Below are positions 11,207 through 26,200 of a stretch of DNA of 64,000 nucleotides, piece after piece. Source of the stretch: Mytilus edulis. Its lineage: Eukaryota; Mollusca; Bivalvia; Mytilida; Mytilidae. The translations under genes and the position numbers were made by a program. Numbering within the stretch: the stretch's first letter is position 1; each line of letters opens with the position of its first letter. The notes under the pieces are model-generated. The model did no database searches. It was given only the letters and a program-made list of their open reading frames with translations, and was not told the origin of the DNA. The DNA lies in assembly GCF_963676685.1 (NCBI RefSeq), contig NC_092347.1, forward strand, positions 89,778,592 to 89,842,591. Reading direction: 5' to 3'.

Positions 11207-14200
11207 GTAAGTGCATTCATGATTATGATAAAAAAAACATAAACAGAACCGTACCAAATTGGATTAAATAAAAATCGAAATTGGCATTGATCTATATTAG
11301 CTAACAGAAATAAAGAAAAGACAGCAGGTTGTAGAAATAATATATAAAGAAGGCAACAGTAGTATACCGCTGTTCAAAAGTCATAAATGCAGGAAAATCA
11401 CTTTTTTCATTACTATGTAACATAACTTAAACTTGGACAAAGCAAAATCGCTTAGAAATACAACATACATTCAATGGCTTTAACTTTCAACGAAAATCAT
11501 TGTTATAATCATTATTATAAAATTTGTATAGCTCAAATAGTCGTTTAGGATTTTCAACCCTTTTGTGAACAAATGAAATTGTGGCATAGTTTCCGAATGT
11601 AACAATTTGGTTATGATAGCTAGCCCCTTGAGTGAACTGCGTGGTAGGATGAATTGCATTGTTTTGGTAGCAAGCCCCTTGCGTGAATTACATGTTTTCA
11701 CTAATTTTGCAAATCACTAGGCATAAAGTTCGTTACAATACAAACTGCCTGGTCAGAAATCGGTTTGGTATTAATCAAATTGATTTATAACTTCTTTTTT
11801 GAGCCTAGTTTAAAAAGGATATTTACAAGTAAGCTAAACCCTAGATTTCGAACAGCTGCAAAATATTAATAATATTATAATTTGATTTTTTTCTATTAGA
11901 TAAATTCCCATAGTATTATGCATGAAATTTGTAACTGGTATTTATTAATATGATTATCTGTATGCTGACATTTATATTCACTTGAAAGTAAATGCACTTC
12001 GTGATACATATATACACATTGTAGACTAATGATTGATAAATACAAACCATTATATAATTATATTTTTATTACTTATTTCCAGATGTAAAAAAATAATATA
12101 TAGTAATGATTTACCAAAAACCAGTATTATTATCCCGTTTTATGACGAATGGCCATCGATATTAATACGCACTGTATATAGTATTATCAACAGAACACCA
12201 AGACATCTTCTACAGGAGATAATATTGGTTGACGACTACAGTCAGTTGGGTAGGTAAACATCCCCTTGCATACTTTGATATATTTTCTTAAAGATACATA
12301 TTGTCAAAAAAAGAAAAATAATTACTAAACTCCACAGCAAATTAGAAAAAGGAAGTCTGTAAAAACTGACAAAATCAAAGGTTTTAACCAAGGGAACGGA
12401 AAGTCTTTCTTGCTTTGTACAAGCATAGTCCAAGGAAGATAAGTAAAAAAAATTAACAAATAAAGGCAACAGTAGTATACCACAGTTCAAACTCATAAAT
12501 CCATTGACAAAAAACAAAATCGGGGTAACAAACTAAAACTGAGGGAAGCGCATTAAATATAAGAGGAGAACAACGACACAACACTACAATGTAACACACA
12601 CAGAAACGGACCAAGCATCAGACAAAATCCCACGAGAATAACAAATATAACATCAAAACCAAAAACATGAATTTGGGATAGACAAGTACCGTGACACGTC
12701 TTATCGCAATGTCAATTTACACTCAAAAATAAGAGAAAACAAACGACACAACGTTAAATTGTAACACACACAGGAAAGACATGAATTAACAAGGACAGTC
12801 AGTTGGATAGATAACATATTTTCTCCTTTAAATGACGTTTAAACAAAGCTATAGCAATCATTACCTAGTGGACATACAAATGTGGTATTTCAACCATGTT
12901 GTTTTGTTTTCTTCTCCCAACTAAAGACACCAGTAATAGTATAAAAAAAGTATGGGCTAAAAAGATTGAAAAGATGCAAACTTCACATGTCGAGTATAAA
13001 ATTAAGTAGTTCTTAACATATTTTAACCTGTTATTAGTAAAAATAGTTCAAATATCCTTGTGGTATCATCCGCCTCTATTCGATAAACTTTGTGCTTCTG
13101 AAGCGCAGTTTTGACATACCAAGATCAGGAATGCTCAAAATTCGTGTCAGATTTACAAATGAATTTCTTAAAGAAGAAGGATGAACTATACCAGAGGGAC
13201 AGTCAAACTCATAAATCGAAAATAATTAATGCCATGGCTAAAAAATAAAAAGACAAACAGACAAATAATATTACGAAAAACACACCATACAAACTAAAAA
13301 CTCAGCAACACGAACCCCACAAAAAACTAGGGGTGATCTCAGGTGCTCTGAAAGGGTTAGCTGAGACTCAAACTAAAAGCCTGACGTTTTGTATTAACGC
13401 ATCCTTATTGTTGCAATCGATATGCAGATCTCCTGATTTCGTTGTTGTTGTATTGTAAGGCTTTGTCTTAAGTTTTGAAAGTTGTGATTTGTGAAATGGT
13501 TTACTTTTTCGTCGTCTTTAGTTTTTTGCCCAGTTTATTTCGATTTATAATTAAATGCGTTTTAAATGTCTTTTATGTATCTTTTGGCTTTTTTTAGTGT
13601 TCCTTTTTTACGTATTTTCAGCATTTATTATTTCAATATTCAAAAGTTAAAAAATATGTTAGGAATTCCGTTGTATTCCCACTATTTCAAACTAAATGGT
13701 TGACAATAAAAAATAATTTTGATACACGCATTTGTTTGCAATATATTCCCCAGTTTCATCAAAATTAGTATTCGTTCATTTTGGAGGTTGGAAATATTGT
13801 AGAACGACGACCCTAAGTGAACTTTTAATAAGCGCACACAGGATTGAAAGATTTAAACAGGAAGCTATGTTTTATATACTGCCACTCGAGGATAATGTTG
13901 ATACAATAGTAATTAGGATTTCGAACCAGTGAATGATGTTTTAATTTTCGTAAAATACTTCATGTTATTGCGGATTATCAAAAATATTTTGTTTTACAAA
14001 TTTTATTGCATTCTTCGTGTGCAATAAATAAATACAGTTTGATTGTTGTAGATATTAACCTATGAAAACTTGAAGAAAAATACGTTTCAGTTAAAATTGA
14101 TCATCTATAAAAAAAAATAAAAAAAAAGTGTATTGATCACATAAACAAAATGTTAATAATATCTTAAATCTTATTGCTAGGTGATATGTTTTATGTCGAA

Positions 14201-17200
14201 ATTTGTTCTATTGATTTTACGTCAATTGATATGGGACTTTCCGTTTTGAATTTTCCTCGAAGTTCAGTATTTTTGTGATTTTACATTTTAATGGGTAAGG
14301 GATACGTATCTGCTGAAAAAATTTCCCTTTTAGAGGTTGGTAAATTTAAAACGTCTCCAAAGTTTCTGAAACGTTGTAGTATACGAATATGCTCAAATTA
14401 TTACCTTGATTGAATGTTACTCAATGCACCATTTTTAAAAGAATAAAACTTTGTGGCACTGAATAATTCGCATCCGTTTATTTCTGAATGCCTCACTTCA
14501 ACTAAATATTCAACTTCTTAATATTAAACATTGAAACAACAAAATGATATATAATCATAAAGTCTATGTTGCATATTTCATAGGGACCTTTAACAATTAA
14601 ACACATTTTTTTCTCGATGGGTGATGACGTTATTTTACGAAAATGTGGGTCGTCCACTGGAAGGTAGTACGACATATGGCATTGCCATTGGTCCCCATTA
14701 TTCTTAAAAATAGTATAAGGAGTGATATATTCAATGGGGATAATTATGTTTAATAACACATTCCTCAAGATGCTTATACACCAATGAGGCTGGTCCTCTC
14801 ATTGCAACATGCGGGTTTCTCAGAGCCAAACAGATAATGGACAGGGAACCAGTCTGATACATCAACGTATCGGATACCTTGGGTACATTTTCAACTGACC
14901 GACCTCTAATGGTAACCATCTTTTTTATCTTTAGATATAAATAAAACGCAACCATTTTTTTCTTATGATGTTTAAACATCGTAAACCCAGTTCGAATATA
15001 GATACCAAGGCAAATATTAAAAACAATTGAGTTAAATAGTCATTTAAAGGCAGAAACTTTTATATACATTTGGGAAGATTACCTTAGCTGTATTTGGCAA
15101 ACATTTTAAGAATTTTAGTCCTCAATGCTCAACTTCGTACTTTATTTGGTCTTTTAAACTTTTTTAGATTCGAGCGTCACTGATGAGTCTTTTGTAGACG
15201 AAACGTGCGTCTGGCGTAAGCGTAAATATAAGATTTAATCCTAGTATCTATGATGAGTTTATTGGTTTACAAACTCAATAGTCAGTACTTCTATGTTGAC
15301 CTGAAATATCATTGATATGATGGTATTAATAAACAACTGTTTACTAAACCTTGAACTGCTCAAAATACTAAGTTCCTTTCCCGGGAAAATATTACCTTAG
15401 TTGCATTTGGCAAAACCTCTTCAAAGGTGTACATGTACTTTATTTCGCCTTCTAACTCGGTGAATTCTGGCGTCATTTGTGATACTTTTGTAGACAAAAC
15501 GCGCGTCTGATTGGATATATTTCAGTGCGACTGTCATACAAGCAAGCGGTTTATCTAGCTATAAATTCAAGTTCAATCAACCATTTTCTGCATGACGAAG
15601 TGCATGTACCACGTCAAGAATATTACAGATGTTGGTGTGTTCATATCAGTAGTTGTACGATCTGATATCATCAAATGTTGTAGTCTGGTCTTATCATACT
15701 AATCAGCGGTCTACAGCCGTTATATAATACATCAACAGCATTAATGCTGTTAATGAGTAGATACACGGAATTACAAAAAGACACCAAATACAAATAATTA
15801 AAGTAATAAAGGTTTAATATTCATTGTACATGGAAATGATACACATGTTAACATCAGCTTACAGATAATTCATATTAAACGGCTTATTTTCAGTTGAACT
15901 AAAATCTCTGCTAGACAACTATATCAGTAAAAAGTTTCCAAAGGGTTTAGTAAAACTGATACGAAATCCTACACGTGAGGGATTAATAAAGGCGAGGATA
16001 AAAGGATGGAAGCAATCAACGGGGGAGGTAGTTGTCTTCTTTGACAGCCATATGGAGGTTAATATTGACTGGTAAGTGTAATAGTTGTCATATAAGACAC
16101 TCTCAGTGGATTATGTGAGCGGAAGTGTGTTTGTAATCCTGGTACCTTTAAAAACTATTTTGTTAAAAGAAGGACGAAAGATACCAAAGGGACAGTCAAA
16201 CTCATAAATCTAAAACAAACTGACAATGCCATGGCTAAAAATGAAAAAGACAAACAGAAAAACAATTGTACACATGACACAACATAGAAAACTAAAGAAT
16301 AAACTGACTCATATTGATATGCAATAACTTTTATGATGGTTAGACACTGTCATTTTAGCCGAATCGTGTCCTTGAACATGATGAAGTTATAGTATTTACC
16401 GACGTTCAAATCACATATATTGATTTAAAATATACACCAAGGGCAAGGTAACTAACACAAACTGAAGGAATCGTCGTATGCATTTCAAAAGAACAAGAGG
16501 TGTGCGTCGAAACAATAAGAGTCTCTTGACATGTATACATCATCTGCCTTGAGAATCCAAACTTAGACAAAACGTCACCATCGGAAATAGGACTCAATGA
16601 ATAAAATATATCAGTCTACTGTAGGTATGATTTTTTTTAGTATTCACTGTGATTAGTATTCACTGTGACTTCATAAATAAAGTAAGGGCAGTTATTATCA
16701 AGGTTTTGTTTGGTTTACCGTTATGCAAGCTGAAAGAATACTTTGAATGTTACAAGATAATCAATCGTACTCAATCAGAGAAACCTTAAGGAAAAGAAGA
16801 AAACGGACATCAATACATATTGAACACATACAAGATCCTTAGCTTCGACACGGCATCAACGGTGTGAAGGGTACTAACACATTTAATGGATTTTAAACAA
16901 GTTGCCATGTCATATACCGGTATTACTTTAACTGTGGAAGTTTAGGAACATTTGATAACGCCAAAATGTCCTAGGACTATTAAAGAAAAAATGTAATACG
17001 ATATGTACTCGAACCTTCAACACTAGCGCAAGAAAAAAGGATAATAATATCCGATATTTTGAAATTATGTAAAACGATAGTCGCATTTTAGATTTTTGAG
17101 ATACGTTCATTTGTATAACAAATGTCTTTGATTGAGTTGAATAAAATAACTGAGATAAAACTGAACATCATATTTTTTAGGTTACAACCATTACTGACTG

Positions 17201-20200
17201 CTGTAAAGAAGGATAGAAAAACAATAGCCATGGGTATGCTTGATTATATAAACAGCAGAACACTGGAGTATGCACATTATCCGGGTTATTTCACAAGATA
17301 TGGGTTTGATTGGAGATTGGTATTTTTTGAAACGTTTTTCAGACCAGATCAAATTGGTTCAAACATAGAAGACCCAAGACCGTATGTTTTAATAGTAATC
17401 TTATCATTATTTTCAATAGTACTTTGTTACGACCCTCCGAGTAAAGATGAATGCTACAATATGTTTACGATAATGTTAAATAAAATGTCCATATAAAATA
17501 TAGAATAGAAATGGGGAATGTGTCAAAAAGACAACAACTCAACCAAAGGGTAGAAAAACAGTTAAAGGCCATCAATGGGTCTTCAACACGGCGAGAAAAT
17601 ACTGCACCTATACTTTGGCATCGCACAAAGTCGTGGTAAATTACTCAGACTGTTTGAGTTTTCTTTACACTTAATCCATTGGATTTCGGATGTGTACTGA
17701 CTGATATTTAATTCTTAGATACATGTACATGAATTTTGTATAAGTCGTCATTGGTTTTTAACTATCTGTCAGTAACTGCGAGCAGTACTCTCATATCTAT
17801 ACTGTGTGTCTTTTGTTTGTTAGGGATGTATAAATATCCAGCCACGTCCGGTCTGTGTTTTTGTTAGATGTGTTTCTGCTTTTTATCGACCCGATGAGTG
17901 AACTCTTTTTCATCTGATTTGCATAGTTTGTTCTTATGATGTGCCTTACCACTACTGTCTCATGTAAGTGAGACAGTGAATCACTCACAAACATGTTTAA
18001 CCCCGCAACATTCTTTATGTATTTGTCTTAAGTCAGGAGCCTATATATAGTTTCAGTTATCGTCATTGGGTCATATATGCCATATTTGTTTTTTCGTAAA
18101 TTGTTTTGTTATAAAGTAGAACGATAATTTTCTCAAATGAATTGTTTCATATGTTTCATGTTTGGCCTTCTATAGACGAGTATATACGGAATGAGTTTTT
18201 GTACATTATTGAAGGCCTTGCCGTTGCCTTTCACTAGTGACATCCAGTTTGTGTTAACTTTAGTGGACACTTTTCTCATTGGCAATCTTACCACATCTCC
18301 TTATTTTCATATAGAAGAAATCATTTTGACATTTGTAAATGACATAAAACGATAAACAATTTCGTGGTCATATCATGTTTTAATGTATATCTAATAGGTG
18401 TAGTCTTATAAATATAGACATCAGTTGTAAAATGCTGTTCGAAAGTTATAAATCGATTGAACTAAGTACAACAAAATGAAAACCAAAACGACAACTCAAC
18501 ACACACAGAAACAAACTATAAGATAACAACTGCTATCTTCCAGACTTGGTACAGGACATTTTTAGAAAAAATGGTGGGTTGAACCTGGTTTTGCGGCTAT
18601 CCAAACCTCGTACTTTTATGGAAATGTTTTAAATAACACTAAAACGATAACACTATATGACAGGACTACAGTACACATAAATACAAGAACATTACGGACA
18701 GAGATATACACAAATAAACATTACAATAGGACATTTCGACATGCTAATAATTATCAGAGGTACCAGGCTATAATTTTAAACACCATACGTGCATTTTGGC
18801 TACATATAATAGATACAGAACAACTAAAACATCAAACTGTTGAATAACTAAAAACACAATCAAGCAGTGGTTGGTAATACTTTAGTTGTCTTTATCAATA
18901 AAAGACACTTCAACATTCTAGTATCTCTATAAATATTGTATTAGCTGAGGATGTATGTTATTCAGTGGTGTTGTCATGGTTGGTCCGGCTTATGCAGTTG
19001 ATAGTAAATATTTCGGTGAAATTGGTGCATACGATGAAGGAATGAAGATATGGGGAGGTGAAAACCTAGAATTTCCATGGCGGGTAATAAATATATTAGA
19101 AATAGTGTTATGTTTTTTCATATTTTTAAAATAGTCAAGTGTACTGAAAAGGAGGTGGATTAATGTTACCAAAGGAGAGTCAAACCATGAAACCCACAAG
19201 CCGGAGAAAAAAGTAGACTAGATAGAGAGTAACATTCTATAAATGAGATATGAATGCTGAATACTTCAACATGTAATGTAGGGTTTTATATGACCTAAAC
19301 AGAAAAACAATGAAAACAATGAATGCTAAATACTTAAACACGTAGGGCGCTATATGACCTAAACAGAAAAAAGAATGAAACCAATATATAAAAAAGAAGA
19401 TGTGGTATGATTGCCAATGAGACAACTATCCACAAAAGACCAATATGACACAGACATTAACAACTATAGGTCACCGTACGGCTTTCAACAATGAGCAAAG
19501 CCCACACCGCATAGTCAGCTATAAAAGGCCCCGATAAGACAATGTAAAACAATTCAAACGAGAAAACTAACGGCCTTATTTATGTAAAAAAAATATGTAA
19601 CACATAAACAAACGACAACCACTGAATTACAGGCTCCTGACTTGGGACAGGCACATACATAAATAATGTGGCGGGGTTAAACATGTTAGCGGGATCCAAA
19701 CCCTCCCCTAACCTGGGACAGTGTTTTAACAGTACAACATAAGAATGAACTATAAAAATCAGTTGAAAAAGGCTTAACTCATCGGATGGACAAATATACA
19801 AGTGGACTAAACACATGCATGCTCAATACTTAAACACGAAGGGCGCTATATGACCTAAACAGAAAAAAGAATGAAACCACTGCATGCTCAATACTTAAAC
19901 ACGAACGGCGCTATATGACCTAAACCGAAAAAGAATGTAACCAATGCATGCTAAATACTTAAACACGAAGGGCGCTATATGACCTAAACAGAAAAAAAAA
20001 TGAAACCGCTGCATGCTAAATACTTAAACACGAACGGCGCTGTATGACCTAAACAGAAAAAAAGAATGTAACCAATGCATGCTAAATACTTAAACACGAA
20101 GGGCGCTATATGACCTAAACAGAAAAAAGAATGAAACCAATGCATGCTGAATACTTAAACACGAACGGCGCTATATGACCTAAACAGAAAAAAGAATGAA

Positions 20201-23200
20201 ACCACTGCATGCTAAATACTTAAACACGAAGGGCGCTATATGACCTAAACAGAAAAAAGAATGAAACCAATGCATGCTAAATACTTAAACACGAACGGCG
20301 CTATATGACCTAAACAGAAAAAAGAATTAAACCACTGCATGCTAAATACTTAAACACGAACGGCGCTATATGACCTAAACAGAAAAAAGAATGAAACCAA
20401 TGCATGCTAAATACTTAAACACGTAGTGCACTATATGACCTTAAAAAGAATAAATATCATGAATGCTAAATACGTGAACACCTAGGGCGTTTTATAACAT
20501 AACACAGAAAAAGAATAAAAACAATGAATGCTAAGTACTTAAACACGTAGCGCTATATGACATAAACAGAAAAAGAAAGAAAACCACGAATGCTTATACT
20601 TAACAAGCAGTGCTCTTTTTGAACTAATCAGAAAAAAGAATGAAAATCATGATTGCTAAATACATGACACTTAGGGCCTTTTATAACATAACACAGAAAA
20701 ATAATGGACCATAAATGCTATATACGTTAACACGTAGGGCGCTTTATGACCTAAACAGAAAAAGAATAGCAAACATCATTTTAGTTCCACGTCAATTTGC
20801 TCGAGGAAATACAACTCAAGTGTCTGACCAATTTCATTATCAAACGGAGTATGTTATAAATCACATCAGTCGCTTATCAATCTTATTATATTTTTTTAAC
20901 ATATCACAATATACACAACGCTTTGACAAAATATGAACAAATTCTATTATTTTTAATTTATTCTCCCATACCGCCTTAAATTGAAAATCGAGATTTGTTT
21001 TGGAGCTTTGGACTGCATCTTGGCGTACTCGGGAATGCACAGTTAAGTCTTCTGGAGTTCATCGTCGTATTAAAAGATTTGTTCCTCTCAGGTTTTATTA
21101 AATAATTCCAGTACTGATTATACAGGTGTGGATGTGTGGAGGTCATCTTTTACATTTTCCATGTTCACGTATCGGACACATCGCTCGATTTCAGCCATAT
21201 TCGTTTCCTGGTGGAAGAAGACATATTGAGGCATATAACTATAAAAGAGCTATGGATGTTTGGATGGAACCAAACCATAAAAAATTTGTTTACGACCACT
21301 ATCCTGAAATGGAGGTATGTTTCAAAGAGTTAATATATATGATGTAGGTTACTCGTCAATCGACATAAACATATGACAATACAGAGCAGGCACCCTAGTT
21401 GAAGAAAGACCGAAAATACCATTGTCACAGGAAAACAAGAAAAACACAAAAAAACATCTGTATAGCGAGTAATGGATGGAATTTTACACTAGTTTATCTC
21501 ACTGTAAGCCATATATTTAAGGCATATATGCATAGGACTCCGAAAATCTGACTAAAAAATCCAAAACATGACAAGCGAACTTCCTTAATATATAATGTAG
21601 ATTACTCGCCAATCGACATAAACGTATGACACTACAGAGAAGGCAATGGCAAACCATCAGTCGAAGAATGACAGAAAATGCCATTGTCAAAGGAAACCAA
21701 GACAACACAACTGTATAGCGAGTAATGGATGAAATTTTACACTAGGTTAGCTCACTATGTTAAGCAGAATAAAAGTGATTCATGAGGTTTTCTGGTCCCT
21801 GTTTCACAAAGGAAACGGGGAGAGATTCGCAAAAAAACTGACTTGGTTTTCCCGTTTGAATGGTTTTACACTAGTTATTTTTTGGGGGCTGCTGTTCGGT
21901 GCGAGCCAAGTCTCCGTGTTAAAGACGGTACTTTGACCTATAATGGTTTACTTTTCCAATTTGTGACTTGGTTGGAGAGTTATCTCATTGCACTCATACC
22001 ACATCTTCTTATATCTTTTTACATTTTTATGGTGAGTGATAAGCTTTAGCTGCGTACGTGAGTGATATGACAAATTTTACATTAGGGTTAACTCCCTTTA
22101 AGCAGAATAAATGTTTTGTGTTATGTTTGTTGATAGGCACGTCAAATCCTCTTTGAAATAAGATAGTACAATTTGCAATGTTGTCCTAAACATCAAAGTT
22201 TAACATAGAATCCTATGGGAAAAGATAGCGAATTTTTTGGTCAAAAACAATGTCAGACATCTAAACATACTATCCACAGTAATCTGTGTCTACACTTGTA
22301 AAGTTTTTAAGATAAAATCAAAACGTAGAAATAGAGAAAAATCATTATTAAGGACAATTGATGTTAAGGAATTGATTGCCAATTAAGTTATCTTAAAATT
22401 CATTTGTTGATCGTATAAGTCTTATCTATTTCCGCTAACATTTTCTTCAAATCTATAATACTTTTCAAGAAAATAGCATAAAAAATCAGTTTACAGTTTA
22501 TCTATTTAATAAATGACAATTTTTCGCATCTGGGGCTACATGAATAATAATATCTCTTGGTTCTGGGACTACATGAATAATATAGTCTCTTGGTTCTGGG
22601 ACTACATGAATAATATAGTCTCTTGGTTCTAGGACTACATGAATAATATAGTCTCTTGGTTCTGGGACTACATGAATAATATAGTCTCTTGGTTCTTGGA
22701 CTACATGAATAATATAGTCTCTTGGTTCTGGGACTACATGAATAATATAGTCTCTTGGTTCTGGGGCTACATGAATAATATAGTCTCTTGGTTCTGAATA
22801 ATATAGTCTCTTGGTTCTGGGACTACATGAATAATATAGTCTCTTGGTTCTGGGGCTACATGAATAATATAGTCTCTTGGTTCAAGGTTGTCTATTCCTT
22901 CTTATTCTTTTTTAATATCAAAGACTAATAGCTAGTATTATATATATATATCTTTTTTTTTTTAAAGCAATCAATAGTTTATTATGTGAAAAAAAGTATT
23001 TGATGTAGTCATCGAAAGAAACATTTTGTTTTAAATAGTGTAAAAATGGAGTGTTTTATACTGTACAGTGTACAAAATGATTACTTGTACATATATACAC
23101 ATTTTGTTTAAATAAAAACCAAATTATAATGTCCCTTTTGTTGGTGTCCACAAATTCCTATTAAACGTACAATGATAGAATTATGCGTTCATTTCTTACG

Positions 23201-26200
23201 AGGAATTGTTAACAATATCAAAATTTGTGTGTTTATGATCTATTAACTGGTTTGAAAGGAGTAGATTCAGTAAGACCCCTTTTTGGCCCCAAAATATAGC
23301 AGTTTTACAAAATTGTTAAAATGTAATCTTTTAGCTATTTACTGGAAAGAAGAATGCTTCTGCTTCATAAATATGGGCTGTTTTTGACAATACAATGCAC
23401 AAATATCGGGTAAAAGCATCATAAAGTCATGATAAATTACAGACATCTTCACAAATTTAGCATTTTAGCCAAATTTCAGACGGTTTCCGTTCTTATTACA
23501 TTTATGATTTTTCAGAACATGGATGTAGGAGATTTGACAGAAAGATTAAAAATAAAGGAAAGATTACAATGTAAAAATTTCACATGGTTTTTAACCAATA
23601 TCTGGCCAGAGCTTACAATATTTGACAAAGATTCAATCGCTTGGGGTTCTGTGAGTATTATTAAAAAGGGTGCTTAAACTAGATATATGCCAACACTATC
23701 TCTAGCTACTAACTGAATAACTGACTATTCAATCGTCAAAATTGTGTTTTAGGAGTATAATAGAAGATTCAAACTTAAACAGTTGCTGTCTCAGCTTATA
23801 AGGGAGCTACCATTTGATTTTTATGGGGCAGGATGAGACATTTTTGCCACAAAAAAGCAGGATGACAATTCATGTAAAAATAAATTCATGATAAACTAAT
23901 AAAAAATAAGGCTGGACGAAAAAGAGTAAAAAAAAACCGAAGGCACAACTACGGTGGCAGAATGCGGCCATGAAAGAAAAAAAAATTATGTTGTTCCCTC
24001 AAGATACTATGTCGTTCCCTCAAGATGCTATGTCGTTCCCACAAGATAGTTATCTCGTTCCCTCAAGATACTATGTCGTTCCTTCAAGATACTATGTCGT
24101 TCCCCCCAAGATAGTTATCTCGTTCCCTCAAGATAGTTATCTCGTTCCCTCAAGATACTATGTCGTTCCCTCAAGATGTTATGTTGTTCCCTCAAGATAG
24201 TTATCTCGTTCCCTCAAGATGCTATGTCGTTCTCTCAAGATACTATGTCGTTCCCTCAATATGTTATGTTGTTCCCTCAAGATAGTTATCTCGTTCCCTC
24301 AAGATACTCTGTCGTTCCCTCAAGATACTATGTCGTTCCCTCAAGATAGTTATCTCGTTCCCTCAAGATATTTATCTCGTTCCCTCAAGATACTATGTCG
24401 TTCCCTCAAGATACTATGTCGTTCCCACAAGATAGTTATCTCGTTCCCTCAAGATAGTTATCTCGTTCCCTCAAGATACTATGTCGTTCCCTCAAGATAG
24501 TTAATTCGTTCCCTCAACATAGCAATACAATTATATTGATTTATTCTTTATTTCCAACTTCGAAACGTTGGAGTAAAGACGTGGAGTTACTTCCAATTTA
24601 CTTTTTAATCAAATGCGGAACATTGCAAGAACGAGAAATTAAGACCACCGACACGAAACACGGAAAATAAATAAGGGGAAATACGAAGCACGCACATCGA
24701 ACCAAACACGAGAAAACGAGAAATAAAACATCAAATCACGAAAAATGAAAAGGCCGAAAACGTTGCACGAAAATAACCTTTTACCACCCTCTTAGAAAAT
24801 AAAATTAAAAATGAGCCACAAAATGTTTTATCATCTCCTATTCCTGGATAGAAATAAAGAATAAATCAATATAATTGTATTGCTATGTTGAGGGAACGAA
24901 TTAACTATCTTGAGGGAACGACATAGTATCTTGAGGGAACGAGATAACTATCTTGAGGGAACGAGATAACTATCTTGAGGGAACGACATAGTATCTTGAG
25001 GGAACAACATAACATCTTGAGGGAACGACATAGTATCTTGAGGGAACGAGATAATTATCTTGAGGGAACGAGATAACTATCTTGAGGGAACGCCATAGTA
25101 TCTTGAGGGAACGACATAGTATCTTGAGGGAACGAGATAAATATCTTGAGGGAACGAGATAACTATCTTGAGGGAACGACATAGTATCTTGAGGGAACGA
25201 GATAACTATCTTGTGGGAACGAGATAACTATCTTGAGGGAACGGCATAGTATCTTGAGGGAACAATATAATTTTTTTTTCTTTCATGGCCGCATTCTGCC
25301 ACCGTACACAACGGTGGCAGAATGCGGCCATGAAAGATTTTTTTTTATGTTGAACGACATAGTATCTTGAGGGAACGAGATAACTATCTTGAGGGAACGA
25401 CATAACATCTTGAGGGAACGACATAGTATCTTGAGGGAACGAGATAACTATCTTGAGGGAACGACATAACATCTTGAGGGAACAACATATTATTTTGAGG
25501 GAACGACATAGTATCTTGAGGGAACGAGATAGCTATCTTGAGGGAACGACATAACATCTTGAGGGAACGACATAGTATCTTGAGGGAACGAGATAACTAT
25601 CTTGAGGGAACGACATGACATCTTGAGGGAACGACACAGTATCTTGAGGGAACGAGATAACTATCTTGAGGGAACGACATAGTATCTTGAGGGAACGAGA
25701 TAACTATCTCGAGGGAACGACATATTATCTTGAGGGAACGACATAGCATCTTTAGGGAACGACATAGTATCTTGAGGGAACAACATAATTTTTTTTCTTT
25801 CATGGCCGCATTCTGCCACCGTAGGACAGAGATAACTACGGTGGCAGAATGCGGCCATGAAAGAAAGAAAAATTATGTTGTTCCCTCAAGATACTATGTC
25901 GTTCCCTCAAGATGATATGTCGTTCCCACAAGATAGTTATCTCGTTCCCTCCAGATACTATGTCGTTCCCTCAAGATACTATGTCGTTCCCTCAAGATAG
26001 TTATATCGTTCCCTCAAGATAGTTATCTCGTTTGCTCAAGATAGTTATTTCGTTCCCTCAAGATAGTTATCTCGTTCCCTCAAGATACTATGTCGTTCCC
26101 TCAAGATGTTATGTTGTTCCCTCAAGATAGTTATCTCGTTCCCTCAAGATATTATGTCGTTCCCTCAAGATAGTTATCTCGTTCCCTCAAGATACTATGT

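Noticed and set aside
12033..12082. Start of GALNT exon 2 frame at the upstream ATG (12033)
   Set aside because: The sequence before 12083 is intron with a clear TTTCCAG acceptor, and using the splice joins exons 1 and 2 in phase.
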